Positions 32,004-43,100 of a DNA stretch of 64,000 nucleotides are shown here, one piece after another. Source of the stretch: Arcicella lustrica (GTDB lineage Bacteria; Bacteroidota; Bacteroidia; Cytophagales; Spirosomataceae); contig NZ_JAYGIM010000001.1 of NCBI RefSeq assembly GCF_034930985.1, positions 372,001-436,000 on the forward strand, in the 5' to 3' direction. Both the position numbers and the translations under genes were made by a program. The number at the start of each line of letters is the position of its first letter. The first letter of the stretch is position 1. The notes beneath the pieces were generated by a model. It did no database searches and was not told where the DNA came from. It was given only the letters and a program-made list of their open reading frames with translations.

Positions 32004-35000
32004 TTATAAACCAATTCTAAGCCCTAAGTGAAATGATTTTTGGATAGGCTCTAATGTATTGTCAACGCCTTGTCCTACTACTGCATTTGTTGAACTAAAT
32101 TCTGGATCATAACCAAGGTATTTTGTGAAAGTCAACACGTTATTTGCCGCAGCATATACTGTTAAATATTTCAAAATACTTTTGTCGATTGAGAAATTAT
32201 ACGACACTGAAACTGATTTTAATCTGAAATATGAACCATCTTCAATCCATCTGTTCGAGAAACGTGCGTTTTGAACTGGGTCGCCATAAGTAGCTCTTGG
32301 AATATCAGTAATTTGTCCTTCGCCTCTCCAACGAGCAACCATCGCAGCCGATTGATTATTGAAATTTGCACCAGATTCGATACTTCTACGAGTATAATTA
32401 TATACTTCGTTGCCAGAAACAAAGCTACAAAGGGCATCTAAAGTCCAGTTTTTGTAGATAATACGGTTAGTAATACCTCCGTAGAAATCAGGATTAGGAT
32501 TACCGATAATCTTTCTGTCTTGGTCGTCGATTACTTTATCTCCATTCAAATCTTCGAATCTAACATCACCACCTTGGAAGGGCTTCAAAGAACCATCTGG
32601 CAACCTTGAAGATAAACCTTCAGCATTTGCCTCAGCATTAGAAGCATAAACACCTTTTGAAGTATTACCGAAGAATACATTCGGACTTTCACCCACACGG
32701 GTCAAGAAAGAAGCCTGACCATAGTTAGAAATGATGTCGGCATTGGCGTTTGGTAACTTATCTAATTTAGTTTTTGATTTAGCGATGGTTACACCCAAAT
32801 CCCATTTCAAATCAGATTTGTTTAATAATTTGATATTCAAACTAGCTTCAATACCTGAAGTACTCATAGCAGCGTTGTTCGTCATTACATAACCTACACC
32901 AGCTACCGTTGGTAATTTCTCAGCGATAATCATGTCTGTAGTTTTGTTGCTGAATACATCAAGACTTAAACCCAAACGCTCGTGAAGAACGCTCATGTCT
33001 AAACCTGCATTAGACTTAGAGATATTCTCCCATTTCAAGTTTGGATTAGCAATGTTTCCACGAACAATCCCTTGAAGACCTAATAAGTTTTGACCAACAT
33101 AATATTGTTTTGAAGCATAATTACCGATGTCATCATTTCCTACACGACCTGTAGAAACACGAAGTTTTAATAAATCGAAAGGACCATCCGCTAAGAATTG
33201 TTCAGAAGAAAGCAACCAAGCTGCCGATACAGCAGGCATCACTGCAAAAGGAGTACCGCCAATTCTGACAGCATCGCTTGTAGAAACATCTTTCCCAAAA
33301 CGAGAAGAAGCATCCATTGCCATTGTGAAAGCCAAGAAGTATTTATCAGCATAAGTATAATTTAAGTTGAAATAAGTATTCAACCAGTTATAAGTACCAA
33401 TTCCACCTTGAATATTGTTATATAAAACAGAACCATTGTTCACACTGATTAATTGGTCGGTTGCTGAGTTATAAGCCAAGATTTTGTCTTGTTCTACTTT
33501 AGAGCTAATAAAACGTAAACCTATACGACCAGAAATATCATGCACGTTTTTGAAAGTTTTATTGAAAGCTAAATACGTTTCATTAGATACATTAAACAAA
33601 CGTTTTGTTTGTGAACTCAACTGGTTTAATGCCAACACATTTTTAAGCGTATCACTTACCAAACCATAGTTTGGAATAAAGCGGTTTTCTTTGACTTTAT
33701 CGAAAGTAACAGCAATGTTCGTTCCTAGTTTGAACGCATTTGAAATCGCATATTGGAAGTCAATCACACCAAAGAAACGATAAGCTTTGTTCCCACCCAA
33801 AGTACTTGTAGCAGCCACAGCAGGGTTTCCTACCGAGAATATATCTTCATCTGCCAAGAAAGGAGAAAAAATCCCTTGACTTGAAACACTATAATCTGTT
33901 AAGATTGGTGCTTTGATTAAGGCTAAATAAAGAGGATTCGTTTTAGAGGCAAATCCAAAATCTTTGGTTTCAGCTTCATTGTACGAGAAACTCAAGTTGG
34001 CTGCTGCTGTAAGCTTGCGGCTTAAGTTCATATCAGCATTGAAACGAGTACTGTATTTCTCTAAAGTTGAACCAGCAACACCATTTTTATTACTTAAATA
34101 GTTTACCGAAAGTGCATATTTTGCAATGTTATCACCACCCGTTACACGTAAATACATGTTGGTAAGCGGTTTACTTGCCATTACTTTTTTCTGCCAGTCG
34201 GTATCGTTATGATAAGTATAATAATCAGGGTTCGACTTGCTGTCATTCATAAAAGGCAATGTTTCCATTTGCGCATTTGAATAACCAGCCGAAGAAAGAA
34301 TATCAGTTAAATAACTTCTATAACTATTGGCATTCATTACTGGTAAATCCTTAGGAGCAGCGTTCACACCACCATACATGGCGAAGTCAATTTTTGTACC
34401 TAATTCTTTCGCTCTTGAAGTCGTAATCATGATAACTCCATTGGCTGCTTTTGTACCATAAATTGCAGATGCTGAAGCGTCTTTCAATACAGTAATATTA
34501 CTGATGTCTCTTACGTCAATATAAGCTAATGGATTATCGAAGTAATTGTTATTCAATGAACTGCCATAAATACCAGCATCGTAAATAACATTATCAATCA
34601 CATACAAAGGACGGTTTGTTCCTTGGATAGAATTTAAACCACGCAAAGTAGTAAAGCTTCCTGCGTTTGTAGTACCAGAATAACGAGTAGCGTTTAAACC
34701 AGCGATTCTTCCTTGTAAATAACTATCTGGAGAATCCGTAATTCTTGCCCAAGCATCAGGAATTGCCAAAGCACTAGCTGCACCCACTACACGTTTCCCT
34801 GTTGAAGTACCAGTTGGTAATCCAAAAGATTTTTCAAGTCCTGATTGGTCTTGAATGGTGATAGTGATTTTATTACGTTTAGCAACTGCTACTTCAGTAC
34901 TTTCATAGCCCGGACATTCTACAGAAACTGAAACTTTCGGACTAGGTACACTTAGTTTAAAAGTTCCGTCTTCAGCAGTAATGGCAGAAGTCATGTTTTT

Positions 35001-35225
35001 AAAATAAACCCTTGCGCCCGTTACAGGTTTTCCTGTAGAAGCACTTATTACAATACCAGTAATTTCGGTATTATATTTCGGGTGAATTTTTACTACTTCC
35101 TGAATTTTAGTTTCTTGCGCCTGTACAGCAGTGCCGTACATCATGATTCCACAAAAAGACGCTAAAGCAACTGTCGTTTTGGGAAATGCTTGTATATTTT
35201 GTATGAAATACTTCATTTGAATCAT
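32004..35225 (-). CDS. SusC/RagA-family TonB-linked outer-membrane protein (second pair)
   Basis: 1073 residues. Signal peptide to about residue 36 (ends TAVQAQE), a CarboxypepD_reg-like domain at about 52-130 (ITGIVISASTGKPVTGARVY), plug with LRGLNSIQGTNRPLYVIDNV and ITVLKDASASAIYGTKAANG near 195-270, and a 22-strand-type barrel ending SFHLGLRIGL. Energised by TonB, it imports oligomers captured by SusD. It starts 22 bases after an upstream FAS1 lipoprotein gene, the tightest spacing in the operon. ATG at 35225 or 35216 (MKYFIQNIQAF) are both possible. Confidence 0.94.
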   Translation of the reverse strand: MIQMKYFIQNIQAFPKTTVALASFCGIMMYGTAVQAQETKIQEVVKIHPKYNTEITGIVISASTGKPVTGARVYFKNMTSAITAEDGTFKLSVPSPKVSVSVECPGYESTEVAVAKRNKITITIQDQSGLEKSFGLPTGTSTGKRVVGAASALAIPDAWARITDSPDSYLQGRIAGLNATRYSGTTNAGSFTTLRGLNSIQGTNRPLYVIDNVIYDAGIYGSSLNNNYFDNPLAYIDVRDISNITVLKDASASAIYGTKAANGVIMITTSRAKELGTKIDFAMYGGVNAAPKDLPVMNANSYRSYLTDILSSAGYSNAQMETLPFMNDSKSNPDYYTYHNDTDWQKKVMASKPLTNMYLRVTGGDNIAKYALSVNYLSNKNGVAGSTLEKYSTRFNADMNLSRKLTAAANLSFSYNEAETKDFGFASKTNPLYLALIKAPILTDYSVSSQGIFSPFLADEDIFSVGNPAVAATSTLGGNKAYRFFGVIDFQYAISNAFKLGTNIAVTFDKVKENRFIPNYGLVSDTLKNVLALNQLSSQTKRLFNVSNETYLAFNKTFKNVHDISGRIGLRFISSKVEQDKILAYNSATDQLISVNNGSVLYNNIQGGIGTYNWLNTYFNLNYTYADKYFLAFTMAMDASSRFGKDVSTSDAVRIGGTPFAVMPAVSAAWLLSSEQFLADGPFDLLKLRVSTGRVGNDDIGNYASKQYYVGQNLLGLQGIVRGNIANPNLKWENISKSNAGLDMSVLHERLGLSLDVFSNKTTDMIIAEKLPTVAGVGYVMTNNAAMSTSGIEASLNIKLLNKSDLKWDLGVTIAKSKTKLDKLPNANADIISNYGQASFLTRVGESPNVFFGNTSKGVYASNAEANAEGLSSRLPDGSLKPFQGGDVRFEDLNGDKVIDDQDRKIIGNPNPDFYGGITNRIIYKNWTLDALCSFVSGNEVYNYTRRSIESGANFNNQSAAMVARWRGEGQITDIPRATYGDPVQNARFSNRWIEDGSYFRLKSVSVSYNFSIDKSILKYLTVYAAANNVLTFTKYLGYDPEFSSTNAVVGQGVDNTLEPIQKSFHLGLRIGL

Positions 35226-35247
35226 CGTTAAATTATTATGTAGCTAA

Positions 35248-36708
35248 CTAAAGAGCTGGTACAAGTTTGATATAGTCAAGTGCCATGGCATTGGTTCCAT
35301 TGGCAACCAGATACATATTAAGTGTACCATAAGCCCCAACTGTATATTCTCCCAGCAATTGTTCTGTATAGTTCTTTACAGGCAGGGCAGCCGTTGGGTA
35401 AGCAAACGTTGCAGAGCTTAAAGTACCCATCGCTAACTTTTGGTTGATAACAAACCCTGCTGTTTCGCCTGTTGATGTGTTTGAATTATACAAATCGTTT
35501 ACTGCTACCCAATACACTTTATATTTGATAGATGGAGTTTCAGGAGCTACATATCTCAACCAAAAACCTGCGTTAGCATGCCCCACTACAAAAACTGATT
35601 TGAAATTTGTATTGGTTAATGGGTTTAATAAGGTTCTTGTGGCGATGACAGCAGCTGCTAAACTTGAAGCAGTAGGCATTCTAGCAATATAATTCTCGCC
35701 TTGAATGATGATTGGCTTGAACTTTTCATTAACATTTACGTTGATTTTTCCTAATACGTGAACAATTCCATTACTTACTTTGAAACTTTGAGTGATGGCA
35801 GATTTATCAATTGTATAGTTTACATCAAATTTAGATTTGATGGACGTTGGAAGTTGTTCAAGTGAGTATTCCCCTTCAATCACTAAATCTTTGATGGTTT
35901 CAAAAGCTGCTTTTCTGTATGTACTATCAGTTGTGCTAGTTTTGTAGTAAGGCGATAACTTATTTACTTCTTGTGTGAAAACATCATTTGGTAATAAAAA
36001 ATAAGTATAACGTTTAGACTCATCTCCCAAATCATATACTTTTTCGGTAAAAGAGTTTACCGACTGAAAACCAGTTCCCGGACGATATACTGGCTGACCT
36101 GTTGTAGCACTGATACTATCAACAATCGCTGTGTTTGGATTAAATACAAGTGTTGTAAGATTTACGATAGCCGAACTTTGTAATGAAGTTGCTTGTGTAG
36201 CATTTACATAAGCCCAAAGTGAAGGCAATACTTGTACAGCGCTACCAATAACATGCAATACACCGTTTCCAACATATTTATTAGAAGAAGTAATAGCTGC
36301 TGTAGCAAAAACATCTTTGCCGAAGCTTGCATATTTTCCATTTAATAAGCCTACTAATTCAGAAGTTTGCGTTGACGGCATTACATGACTTTGCAAAGCA
36401 ATATGATTACCCACAAATGCTTTTAAAGCAGTAGTGTCATTGATAATGGTTGTGCTTAAATTAGCTAAGGCATCGTTAGTAGGAGCCCAAACGGTATAAT
36501 TTTTAGAAGAAGAAATTACTTTATCGTAACCTGATTTTTCTAAAAGTTCTTTGAATTTACTCAAGTTGGTTTGTGTGCTAATTTCAGCATATAATGATTT
36601 TCCTAAATCATCATTCTCTGAAACCAAGCGGTCGTCCCAAGTCTTACAAGACGCTAGGATAATGCCGCAAAGAGCAATGAGCAAAAAATATAAATATCTT
36701 ATTTTCAT
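35248..36708 (-). CDS. Fasciclin (FAS1) lipoprotein with C-terminal carbohydrate-binding-like domain
   Basis: 486 residues. Lipobox LASC with Cys21. A clear FAS1 domain at about 40-165 (LSKFKELLEKSGYDKVISSS, YTVWAPTNDALANL, GNGVLHVIGSAVQVLPS) and a second, more diverged one at about 165-330. The last 150 residues (from KPIIIQGENYIARMP) look like a jelly-roll: GFWLRYVAPETPSIKYKVYW, and a terminal MALDYIKLVPAL, a pattern seen in carbohydrate-binding modules. It directly precedes SusC (22 bp), in the place of a surface glycan-binding protein. The domain boundaries are by eye. Confidence 0.82.
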   Translation of the reverse strand: MKIRYLYFLLIALCGIILASCKTWDDRLVSENDDLGKSLYAEISTQTNLSKFKELLEKSGYDKVISSSKNYTVWAPTNDALANLSTTIINDTTALKAFVGNHIALQSHVMPSTQTSELVGLLNGKYASFGKDVFATAAITSSNKYVGNGVLHVIGSAVQVLPSLWAYVNATQATSLQSSAIVNLTTLVFNPNTAIVDSISATTGQPVYRPGTGFQSVNSFTEKVYDLGDESKRYTYFLLPNDVFTQEVNKLSPYYKTSTTDSTYRKAAFETIKDLVIEGEYSLEQLPTSIKSKFDVNYTIDKSAITQSFKVSNGIVHVLGKINVNVNEKFKPIIIQGENYIARMPTASSLAAAVIATRTLLNPLTNTNFKSVFVVGHANAGFWLRYVAPETPSIKYKVYWVAVNDLYNSNTSTGETAGFVINQKLAMGTLSSATFAYPTAALPVKNYTEQLLGEYTVGAYGTLNMYLVANGTNAMALDYIKLVPAL

Positions 36709-36776
36709 TTGAATTTCTTTTAATGTTTTAATACAGTTTCTAAATTTTATCAGTCACTGTGTTTGAAAACCTGCTA

Positions 36777-38438
36777 TTAGTTTGCAATTAAGGTACCATC
36801 TGGTAAGTGGCGTGGACTCAACTGATTTTGATCAATAGGAATAAATTGAATCATATCAATATTGTTTGGAGAGTGCGTACCATTGATTGCTGTCAAACGG
36901 AAAAGGTGTCTGTCAGTTGTTTTAATATCAATTGTTCCAAGCAAACGACCAGCAGCGTTGATGTCAGTTCCAGGCGACATATAGATTTTCCAACCTAATG
37001 ATTCTAATTCACCAGAAGATAGATTTGGAACTTGGTCAATAAATAAGAATGGGCGAGTCAGTGTCTCTCCGTCAATTGCACCAGTACAAGTAATGGTAAA
37101 ACTGTTTGAAGTACGTTGACGTCTGTAGCACATCCATACTTTGTATTTTCCTTTTGGAATGATAGGTGTTCTCATTTCTAACCATAAGTTTCTACTTGGT
37201 ACACCCATTGGTACTTGTAGATAATCTCTTTTGGCAGCGTTTTCAGAACCTGCATACACATAAGTAGGAGGGAAGCTGGCATTAGCCCATTTAATATCAT
37301 TTAATACAGTACCTACTGGGAAACCGTAAGTTCTTTTTCCATAATAACTAGATAGTTTTTTGATTTCAGGGAAATCGCAAACATCCCAGTCGATTCTAAT
37401 TGGCAAACGTAATTTTACACCATAATGCCCTAAAGTGCTATGTAATACACCGTTGGTAGCAGTGTTGTCGCTTAGCGTACGAGATAATTCAACACCCATT
37501 TCTCTGACACCATTAAAAATGTCATCGTTCAATAATACCGTTTGTCCTTCTAATTTTGAACTTACAACGGTAGGTTCAGTAGATACTTTTGTGATGTGTG
37601 AAGTGGCAGTAATAATATCTCCTAAATATTTTGCTCCATCTAAAATATGATAAGCAACAAAAATATTAAGGCTATCAGACTTTAATTTAGGATTACCTGA
37701 TTTAGAATATCTTGCTTTCAGTTGAGCATAATTTGTAAATCCTGCTTGTGCCAATACAGTATTTGATTCTGCCACTAAAGTCATAAAACGCTTATCTAAA
37801 TTCTCATTAACAGTATTTAAAGAATCATAATAACCTGTTTCTTTTAAAGCCTGTGTGAAAATAGAATAATCAGGATTAGCCTCTGTTAATTGAGCAATTG
37901 TTTTGGTAGCAGGTTTTAACACGCCATCCAAAATATGCAACATTCCATTACCTGTTTTGATGTTCGATTCAACAATGTTTGCTTGGCGATTCAAAGTATA
38001 ACTTGAGCCATTCGTGCCGTTTGTTACACCAGAAAGTAAGTACTGACCGTACATGGTAACTAATGGTAATTTACCGTCTTTGAAAGAGTTCGTGGTAAGC
38101 GTATCTCTAATCACATGGATTTTTACAATGCCTTGAGCTTCTTCTTTCGTAAGCTGGTCAGCAGTTTTTCCAATTTGTGTTAAATATGCTTTTACGGCTG
38201 TATTGTTTGGCGCAAACATTGTGTAAGCACCATAAGCATCCAAGAAACTGTTGTAGCCAGATTTATCAATAATACTTGCAAAATCAGAATACTTCTCAGG
38301 ATACTTTTGTAAATAACTATAAAGGTTGGCATCACCAGTGGTGGTTTCAACGATAGTTATATCCGAACAGCTCATAATACTTAGTCCTAATAAAAGACCA
38401 AGCAATGGTAATGTGAGCGATTGTATTAACTTTTTCAT
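36777..38438 (-). CDS. Fasciclin (FAS1) lipoprotein with C-terminal beta-sandwich
   Basis: 553 residues. Lipobox IMSC with Cys24. Two FAS1 domains: about 40-185 (YSDFASIIDKSGYNSFLDAY, YTMFAPNNTAVKAYLTQIG, GNGMLHILDGVLKPATKT) and about 190-365 (YSIFTQALKETGYYDSLNT, NGVLHSTLGHYGVKL). The C-terminal 185 residues (from RLPIRIDWDVCDFPEI) have features of a beta-sandwich binding module: NLWLEMRTPIIPKGKYKVWM and a terminal NNIDMIQFIPID. FAS1 domains usually mediate adhesion or polymer binding. It sits between the first SusD and the next FAS1 gene (113- and 68-bp gaps), so it is internal to the operon. Confidence 0.82.
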   Translation of the reverse strand: MKKLIQSLTLPLLGLLLGLSIMSCSDITIVETTTGDANLYSYLQKYPEKYSDFASIIDKSGYNSFLDAYGAYTMFAPNNTAVKAYLTQIGKTADQLTKEEAQGIVKIHVIRDTLTTNSFKDGKLPLVTMYGQYLLSGVTNGTNGSSYTLNRQANIVESNIKTGNGMLHILDGVLKPATKTIAQLTEANPDYSIFTQALKETGYYDSLNTVNENLDKRFMTLVAESNTVLAQAGFTNYAQLKARYSKSGNPKLKSDSLNIFVAYHILDGAKYLGDIITATSHITKVSTEPTVVSSKLEGQTVLLNDDIFNGVREMGVELSRTLSDNTATNGVLHSTLGHYGVKLRLPIRIDWDVCDFPEIKKLSSYYGKRTYGFPVGTVLNDIKWANASFPPTYVYAGSENAAKRDYLQVPMGVPSRNLWLEMRTPIIPKGKYKVWMCYRRQRTSNSFTITCTGAIDGETLTRPFLFIDQVPNLSSGELESLGWKIYMSPGTDINAAGRLLGTIDIKTTDRHLFRLTAINGTHSPNNIDMIQFIPIDQNQLSPRHLPDGTLIAN

Positions 38439-38551
38439 TTGTTTATTTTTTTAATGTCTCCAAAATCATCTTTAAAAAATAGAATACTACAATTGGCATG
38501 ATTGACCATTGATAAAAAATCAATCAACCTTTTGCTGTACTATTTTGCTGT

Positions 38552-40054
38552 TTACTTATAAAATGGATTTTGTACCAAGAGCGTATTTGTTTGAATTTCG
38601 TATTGATAAATTGGCAAATAATGGCTGTTTGGATCTTTGATTTTAGCAATTGCCGATTGTTGTCTTTCACTAGGGACACTTCTTGCAGTTAATTCAATCA
38701 ATAAGTCGAGACGTTTGTAATTACTTCTTTTAGCATTTCTGAGCATATCGAACCAACGTTTTCCTTCAAAAGCGAATTCTCTGGCACGTTCTTCTAAAAT
38801 ATATTCTAATACACCACCTGTACCATCAATATTAGTAGCGTCTGGAGATTTTTCAGTTTGTGGAATTGCCCAAGCTCTTTTTCTGATTTGTGAAACAATG
38901 TCTAAAGCTTCTTGTCCTCTATTTAACAATGCCAAAGCTTCAGCTTTCATTAAGAGTACATCAGCATAGCGATACACAATAAAGTTGAAAGGAGTATCGC
39001 CAGAAAGACGGTTATACTTTGTAATTACACCGGTAGCAGTACTTAAAGAAGCATCATCAGCACGAGTATCATAATTGGTAGGATCAATAATATCTTCTGT
39101 GAAAAGAGTTTCAGTAACATAAGTAGTTGCTTGGTATCTTCTGAAAGAACTTGATGCACCTGAACCAAAAATGGCAAAGAAAGGGTAAGTAGCGTTGATA
39201 AAGCGAATGGTATAATCGCTACCATGTGCTAACTCAAAAATACCTTCGTTTGAATTTCCCGCTTTTACTGTATTGAACCATGCTAAACTTCTTTCTGGGT
39301 TTGAAACCAAACCGAATTTTGCACTATTGATTACTTTGTTGGTGGCAGCAAGTGCTTCTGTTGGTTTTTCCATCCATAAATACACATCAGCTTGCAAAGT
39401 ATTAATCATGTACTTTGTAATTCTGCTATGATCTTTCTCTTTGTTACCATAAGTACTTGGAATATCCTTTTCTGCTTCTTCTAAATCTTTTACGATTTGT
39501 GCCAAGATGTCATTCTTACTAGCTTTTGGCAAAGGAACAATTTCGTCATCACTACTTGTAGCCGATAATTTCAAAGGAGCTTCCCCGAACAATCTTACCA
39601 AATAGAAGTACATCCATGCTCTCATGGCTTTTGCTTCTGCCACATGACCTTTCAAGGCTGCTTCTGTGTAGGTTTTATCTTTGTCTAAAACACTTGGAGC
39701 AAAAGCAATTACTGTATTACTATAATTGATAATACGGTAGAAATCACGCCAGTCAGTCAAAGGGTTGGTAGGAAGAATATTACTATTGATAATATCTAAT
39801 TCAGTATTCGTAATTCTGAAAGAAGTAGTAATCATATCAGCTCTGATTTCGCCGAGGATAAACATCTTTTCAGGCAATCCATCAATCAAAGACGCATAAA
39901 TTCCACCCACAGCAGATTCTACTTGTTCTTTATTTTGCCAGAATCTGCTTTGCACGATTCCGTCTTGTGGGCTCAAAGCCAACCAATTGTCGCAAGAACT
40001 TGCAATCAATAATGAGCTTACACAAATCAGGTTATAAAATATTTTTTTCAACAT
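38552..40054 (-). CDS. SusD/RagB-family surface lipoprotein (first pair)
   Basis: 500 residues. Lipoprotein signal MLKKIFYNLICVSSLLIASS with Cys21, then the SusD fold: DGIVQSRFWQNKEQVESAVG near 33-52, AKAMRAWMYFYLVRLFGEAP, PLPKASKNDILAQIVKDLEE, YRYADVLLMKAEALALL and REFAFEGKRWFDMLRNAKR. The ending IYQYEIQTNTLLVQNPFY is the normal C-terminus of the family, so the gene is complete. It follows its SusC by 46 bases and forms the lid of that transporter. Confidence 0.95.
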   Translation of the reverse strand: MLKKIFYNLICVSSLLIASSCDNWLALSPQDGIVQSRFWQNKEQVESAVGGIYASLIDGLPEKMFILGEIRADMITTSFRITNTELDIINSNILPTNPLTDWRDFYRIINYSNTVIAFAPSVLDKDKTYTEAALKGHVAEAKAMRAWMYFYLVRLFGEAPLKLSATSSDDEIVPLPKASKNDILAQIVKDLEEAEKDIPSTYGNKEKDHSRITKYMINTLQADVYLWMEKPTEALAATNKVINSAKFGLVSNPERSLAWFNTVKAGNSNEGIFELAHGSDYTIRFINATYPFFAIFGSGASSSFRRYQATTYVTETLFTEDIIDPTNYDTRADDASLSTATGVITKYNRLSGDTPFNFIVYRYADVLLMKAEALALLNRGQEALDIVSQIRKRAWAIPQTEKSPDATNIDGTGGVLEYILEERAREFAFEGKRWFDMLRNAKRSNYKRLDLLIELTARSVPSERQQSAIAKIKDPNSHYLPIYQYEIQTNTLLVQNPFYK

Positions 40055-40100
40055 TGTATCTATTATCTATATTGTTGTATCTATCTTGATAATGCTTCGT

Positions 40101-43100
40101 TTAGAAAGTCGCTACTAAACCAAAAGTCACCGTTTTAGCTGGAGGAGTCATTGAGTTATCCGTTGCTACTCTGAATGGGTCGCTACCTCTCATTTGTACT
40201 TCTGGGTCTTGTCCGCTATAATTTGTCCAAGTCATTAAGTTTTCTACTGTTCCGTAAGCTCTAAGCGCTGAAAGGTTTAAAGTTTTTAAAGCCTTTTTGG
40301 TGAATGTATAGCTCAATGTAGCTGTTCTGAAACGTACAAAAGAAGCATCTTCCACATATCTGCTTGACCCCAACCAGTTATAACCTGTATTGTACAAAGC
40401 ACGAGGAACCATCGTTTCATCACCTTCTTTTCTCCAACGAGACAATACTTCAGTACTTTGATTTCCGAAACCATACATACTTGTAGTACTCATTCTTGTA
40501 GCGTTTACTACATCGTAATCACTACGGAAGTTGAAGAAAGTAGTCAATTTGAAAGATTTATAAGAAGCACTTGCACCAAAACCACCAGTGAAAGCAGGGT
40601 TACTATTTCCTAAGTACACTAAGTCCATGTAATTGATGTTACCATCTTTGTTGATGTCTTCATACATTGCATCGCCTGGTTGGAAAATATAATCTGTTTG
40701 TGGATAGTTAAAACGCATATAAACAGATTGAGCGTCAGGAGTAATGATTGGCTCGCCACTTTTTCCTCTTGCTACAGTTGCAGCTTTGTCTTTATAAACT
40801 CCTAAATAACGGTAGCCATAGAATGAACCAAATGGATTGTTCACTTGCATGTAAGTCATGTAAGCACCATTTACTGTAGCAATACCACCTTGACGAGGAT
40901 ACAAATCTGAAATTTCACGGATTACGTTTGTGTTATGAGCAATGTTCATGTTGAAATCAACCATCACATCTTTTGTTTTGTAAGCGTTCAAGTTCAAGTT
41001 GAATTCCCAACCAGAGTTTTCCATCGTTCCAACGTTCATTTGAACAGTGTTGAAACCTGTAAATGCTGGAATTTGTAAGTTTTCAAAGAATAAATCTTTT
41101 GTACTGTTTTTGTAGAATTCAGCATCAATCGTTAATTTTCTATTACGAGTAATTAAGTTAATACCTACGTTTCTACCAATAATACGCTCCCAGCGGAGGT
41201 TATTCAATTGCATTGTTTGTGGAACTACAGCCGATGAGCCAAGGTATGACCAACCTAAAGTGTTGAATTTACCATAGTATAAATAATCTTTACGTGGGGC
41301 ATTTCCACTTTGTCCGTAACTCATTCTTAAACCTAAATGCTCGATAAGGTTATCAAATCTTTTCATGAATGGCTCATCAGAAATAATCCATTTTGTAGAA
41401 ATAGAAGGGAATAAACCATAGCGATAAGCTGGACCAAAACGAGAGTTTCCATCTCCTCTGATACCCACATCAAAAATATAGCGGTCTAAAAATCCATAGT
41501 GAACATTCATCAATACACCGATGTTACGTGTTTGCGAAACACCCGACGATAAATTAGAAGTAGTTAAACGTGCAGGGTTAGTAACATCTGTTAAATCAGA
41601 AGATGCAGTGTTGGTAACATAGGCTTCTTGCCAAACAGATTTTACATCAGAAGTATTTAACGCCCACAAACTGGTTAATTCGTGTTTCGTATTTTTGATT
41701 TTTGGGGTATAAATCAAACTTGTTTTTGTAGTAACCGCAAAACCATCCGCATCACCATCTGTCGCAACGTTTACAGCAGGGCTAGTAAATGTTTGTCCAG
41801 TGGCTACTTGTGGTAAGAATGAATTGGTTTTGTTGTTGTTAATATCAAACTGAATATCAAAAGTAGCCACCCATTGTTGTGGTACTAAATCATATTGTAC
41901 TTGAAAGTGTGGAATAATTCTTTCAGAAATGATATTGTTTTTAGCAGATTTAACCATCGCCACAGGGTTGTAAGTATTTGAAAACGTACCCTGAATATTA
42001 GTAAGTGGCGAGAAGTAATTACCAGTTAATTGCCCCAAATCATTGTATTCAAAAATACTCATGTTAGGCATTTTGCTATAAGCTACTGAACGAATTAAAT
42101 CTTTATTAGATGTCAAAGCTGATACATAGTTTCTTGCATTATCCGAGTGAGTAAACGATAAGTCGGTCTTAAAACGAATTCTGTTAGAAACGTTATAGTC
42201 AAGGTTGATACGAGTATTGATACGGCTAAGTCCTGTTCCGATAGTTGTACCGGTTTGGTTGAAATAACCAGTCGAAGCATAGTACTTCGCTTTTTCACCA
42301 CCACCCGTAATCGAAACAGCATGATCTTGCGAATAACCTAATTGCGTAATAGCATCTACCCAGTTCACATTTTGTCCATAGTTATTATACCAATATGGGT
42401 CATTTGGGTCGTATTGGAATTCTTTTACGGTTTGCGTATTCAAAGGAGTACCATTTCTGTTCATAAATGCTTCTGGAATCAACATTGAATATTGGTCACC
42501 CGAAAGCATTGGAATGGCATTTGGTTGTTTTGAAACCGAACCTTTAAAAGTATAAGTTACTTTTGGCGTACCTACTGTTCCTCTTTTTGTATTAATAACC
42601 ACAACACCATTGGCAGCTCTTGAACCCCACATTGCTGTAGCGGCAGCATCTTTCAAAACCGCAATATTTTTAATATCAGAAGGAGCTAAGTTCAATAAAG
42701 AAGCATAACCCATTTCATCAGCAGTACCGAAGTTGAAGTCAGATGGAATTGATGTTTCATAAGGCATACCATCTACTACAATCATTGGCTCAACAGAAGA
42801 GTTGATAGAAGAAGTACCTCTAATTCTGATTTGCATTCCAGTTCCTGGGTCACCAGAAGCAGCAGTAATATCTACCCCAGCCAAACGCCCTTGTAACATT
42901 TGGTCGATTGATGTCCCTTGCATATCTTCAACCATTTTAGCATCAATTTTTGCGACTGCAATGGTTGTATTTCTTTCAGATACTGACATCAAACCATTAT
43001 CGGTTGGTCTTGCAGAAACAACTACTTCGTCAAGGTCAGAAGTGGTAGCTTCCATCCAGATTTTCAAAGAGCTTTTTCCTTTGATGTCAATTTTTTGTGT

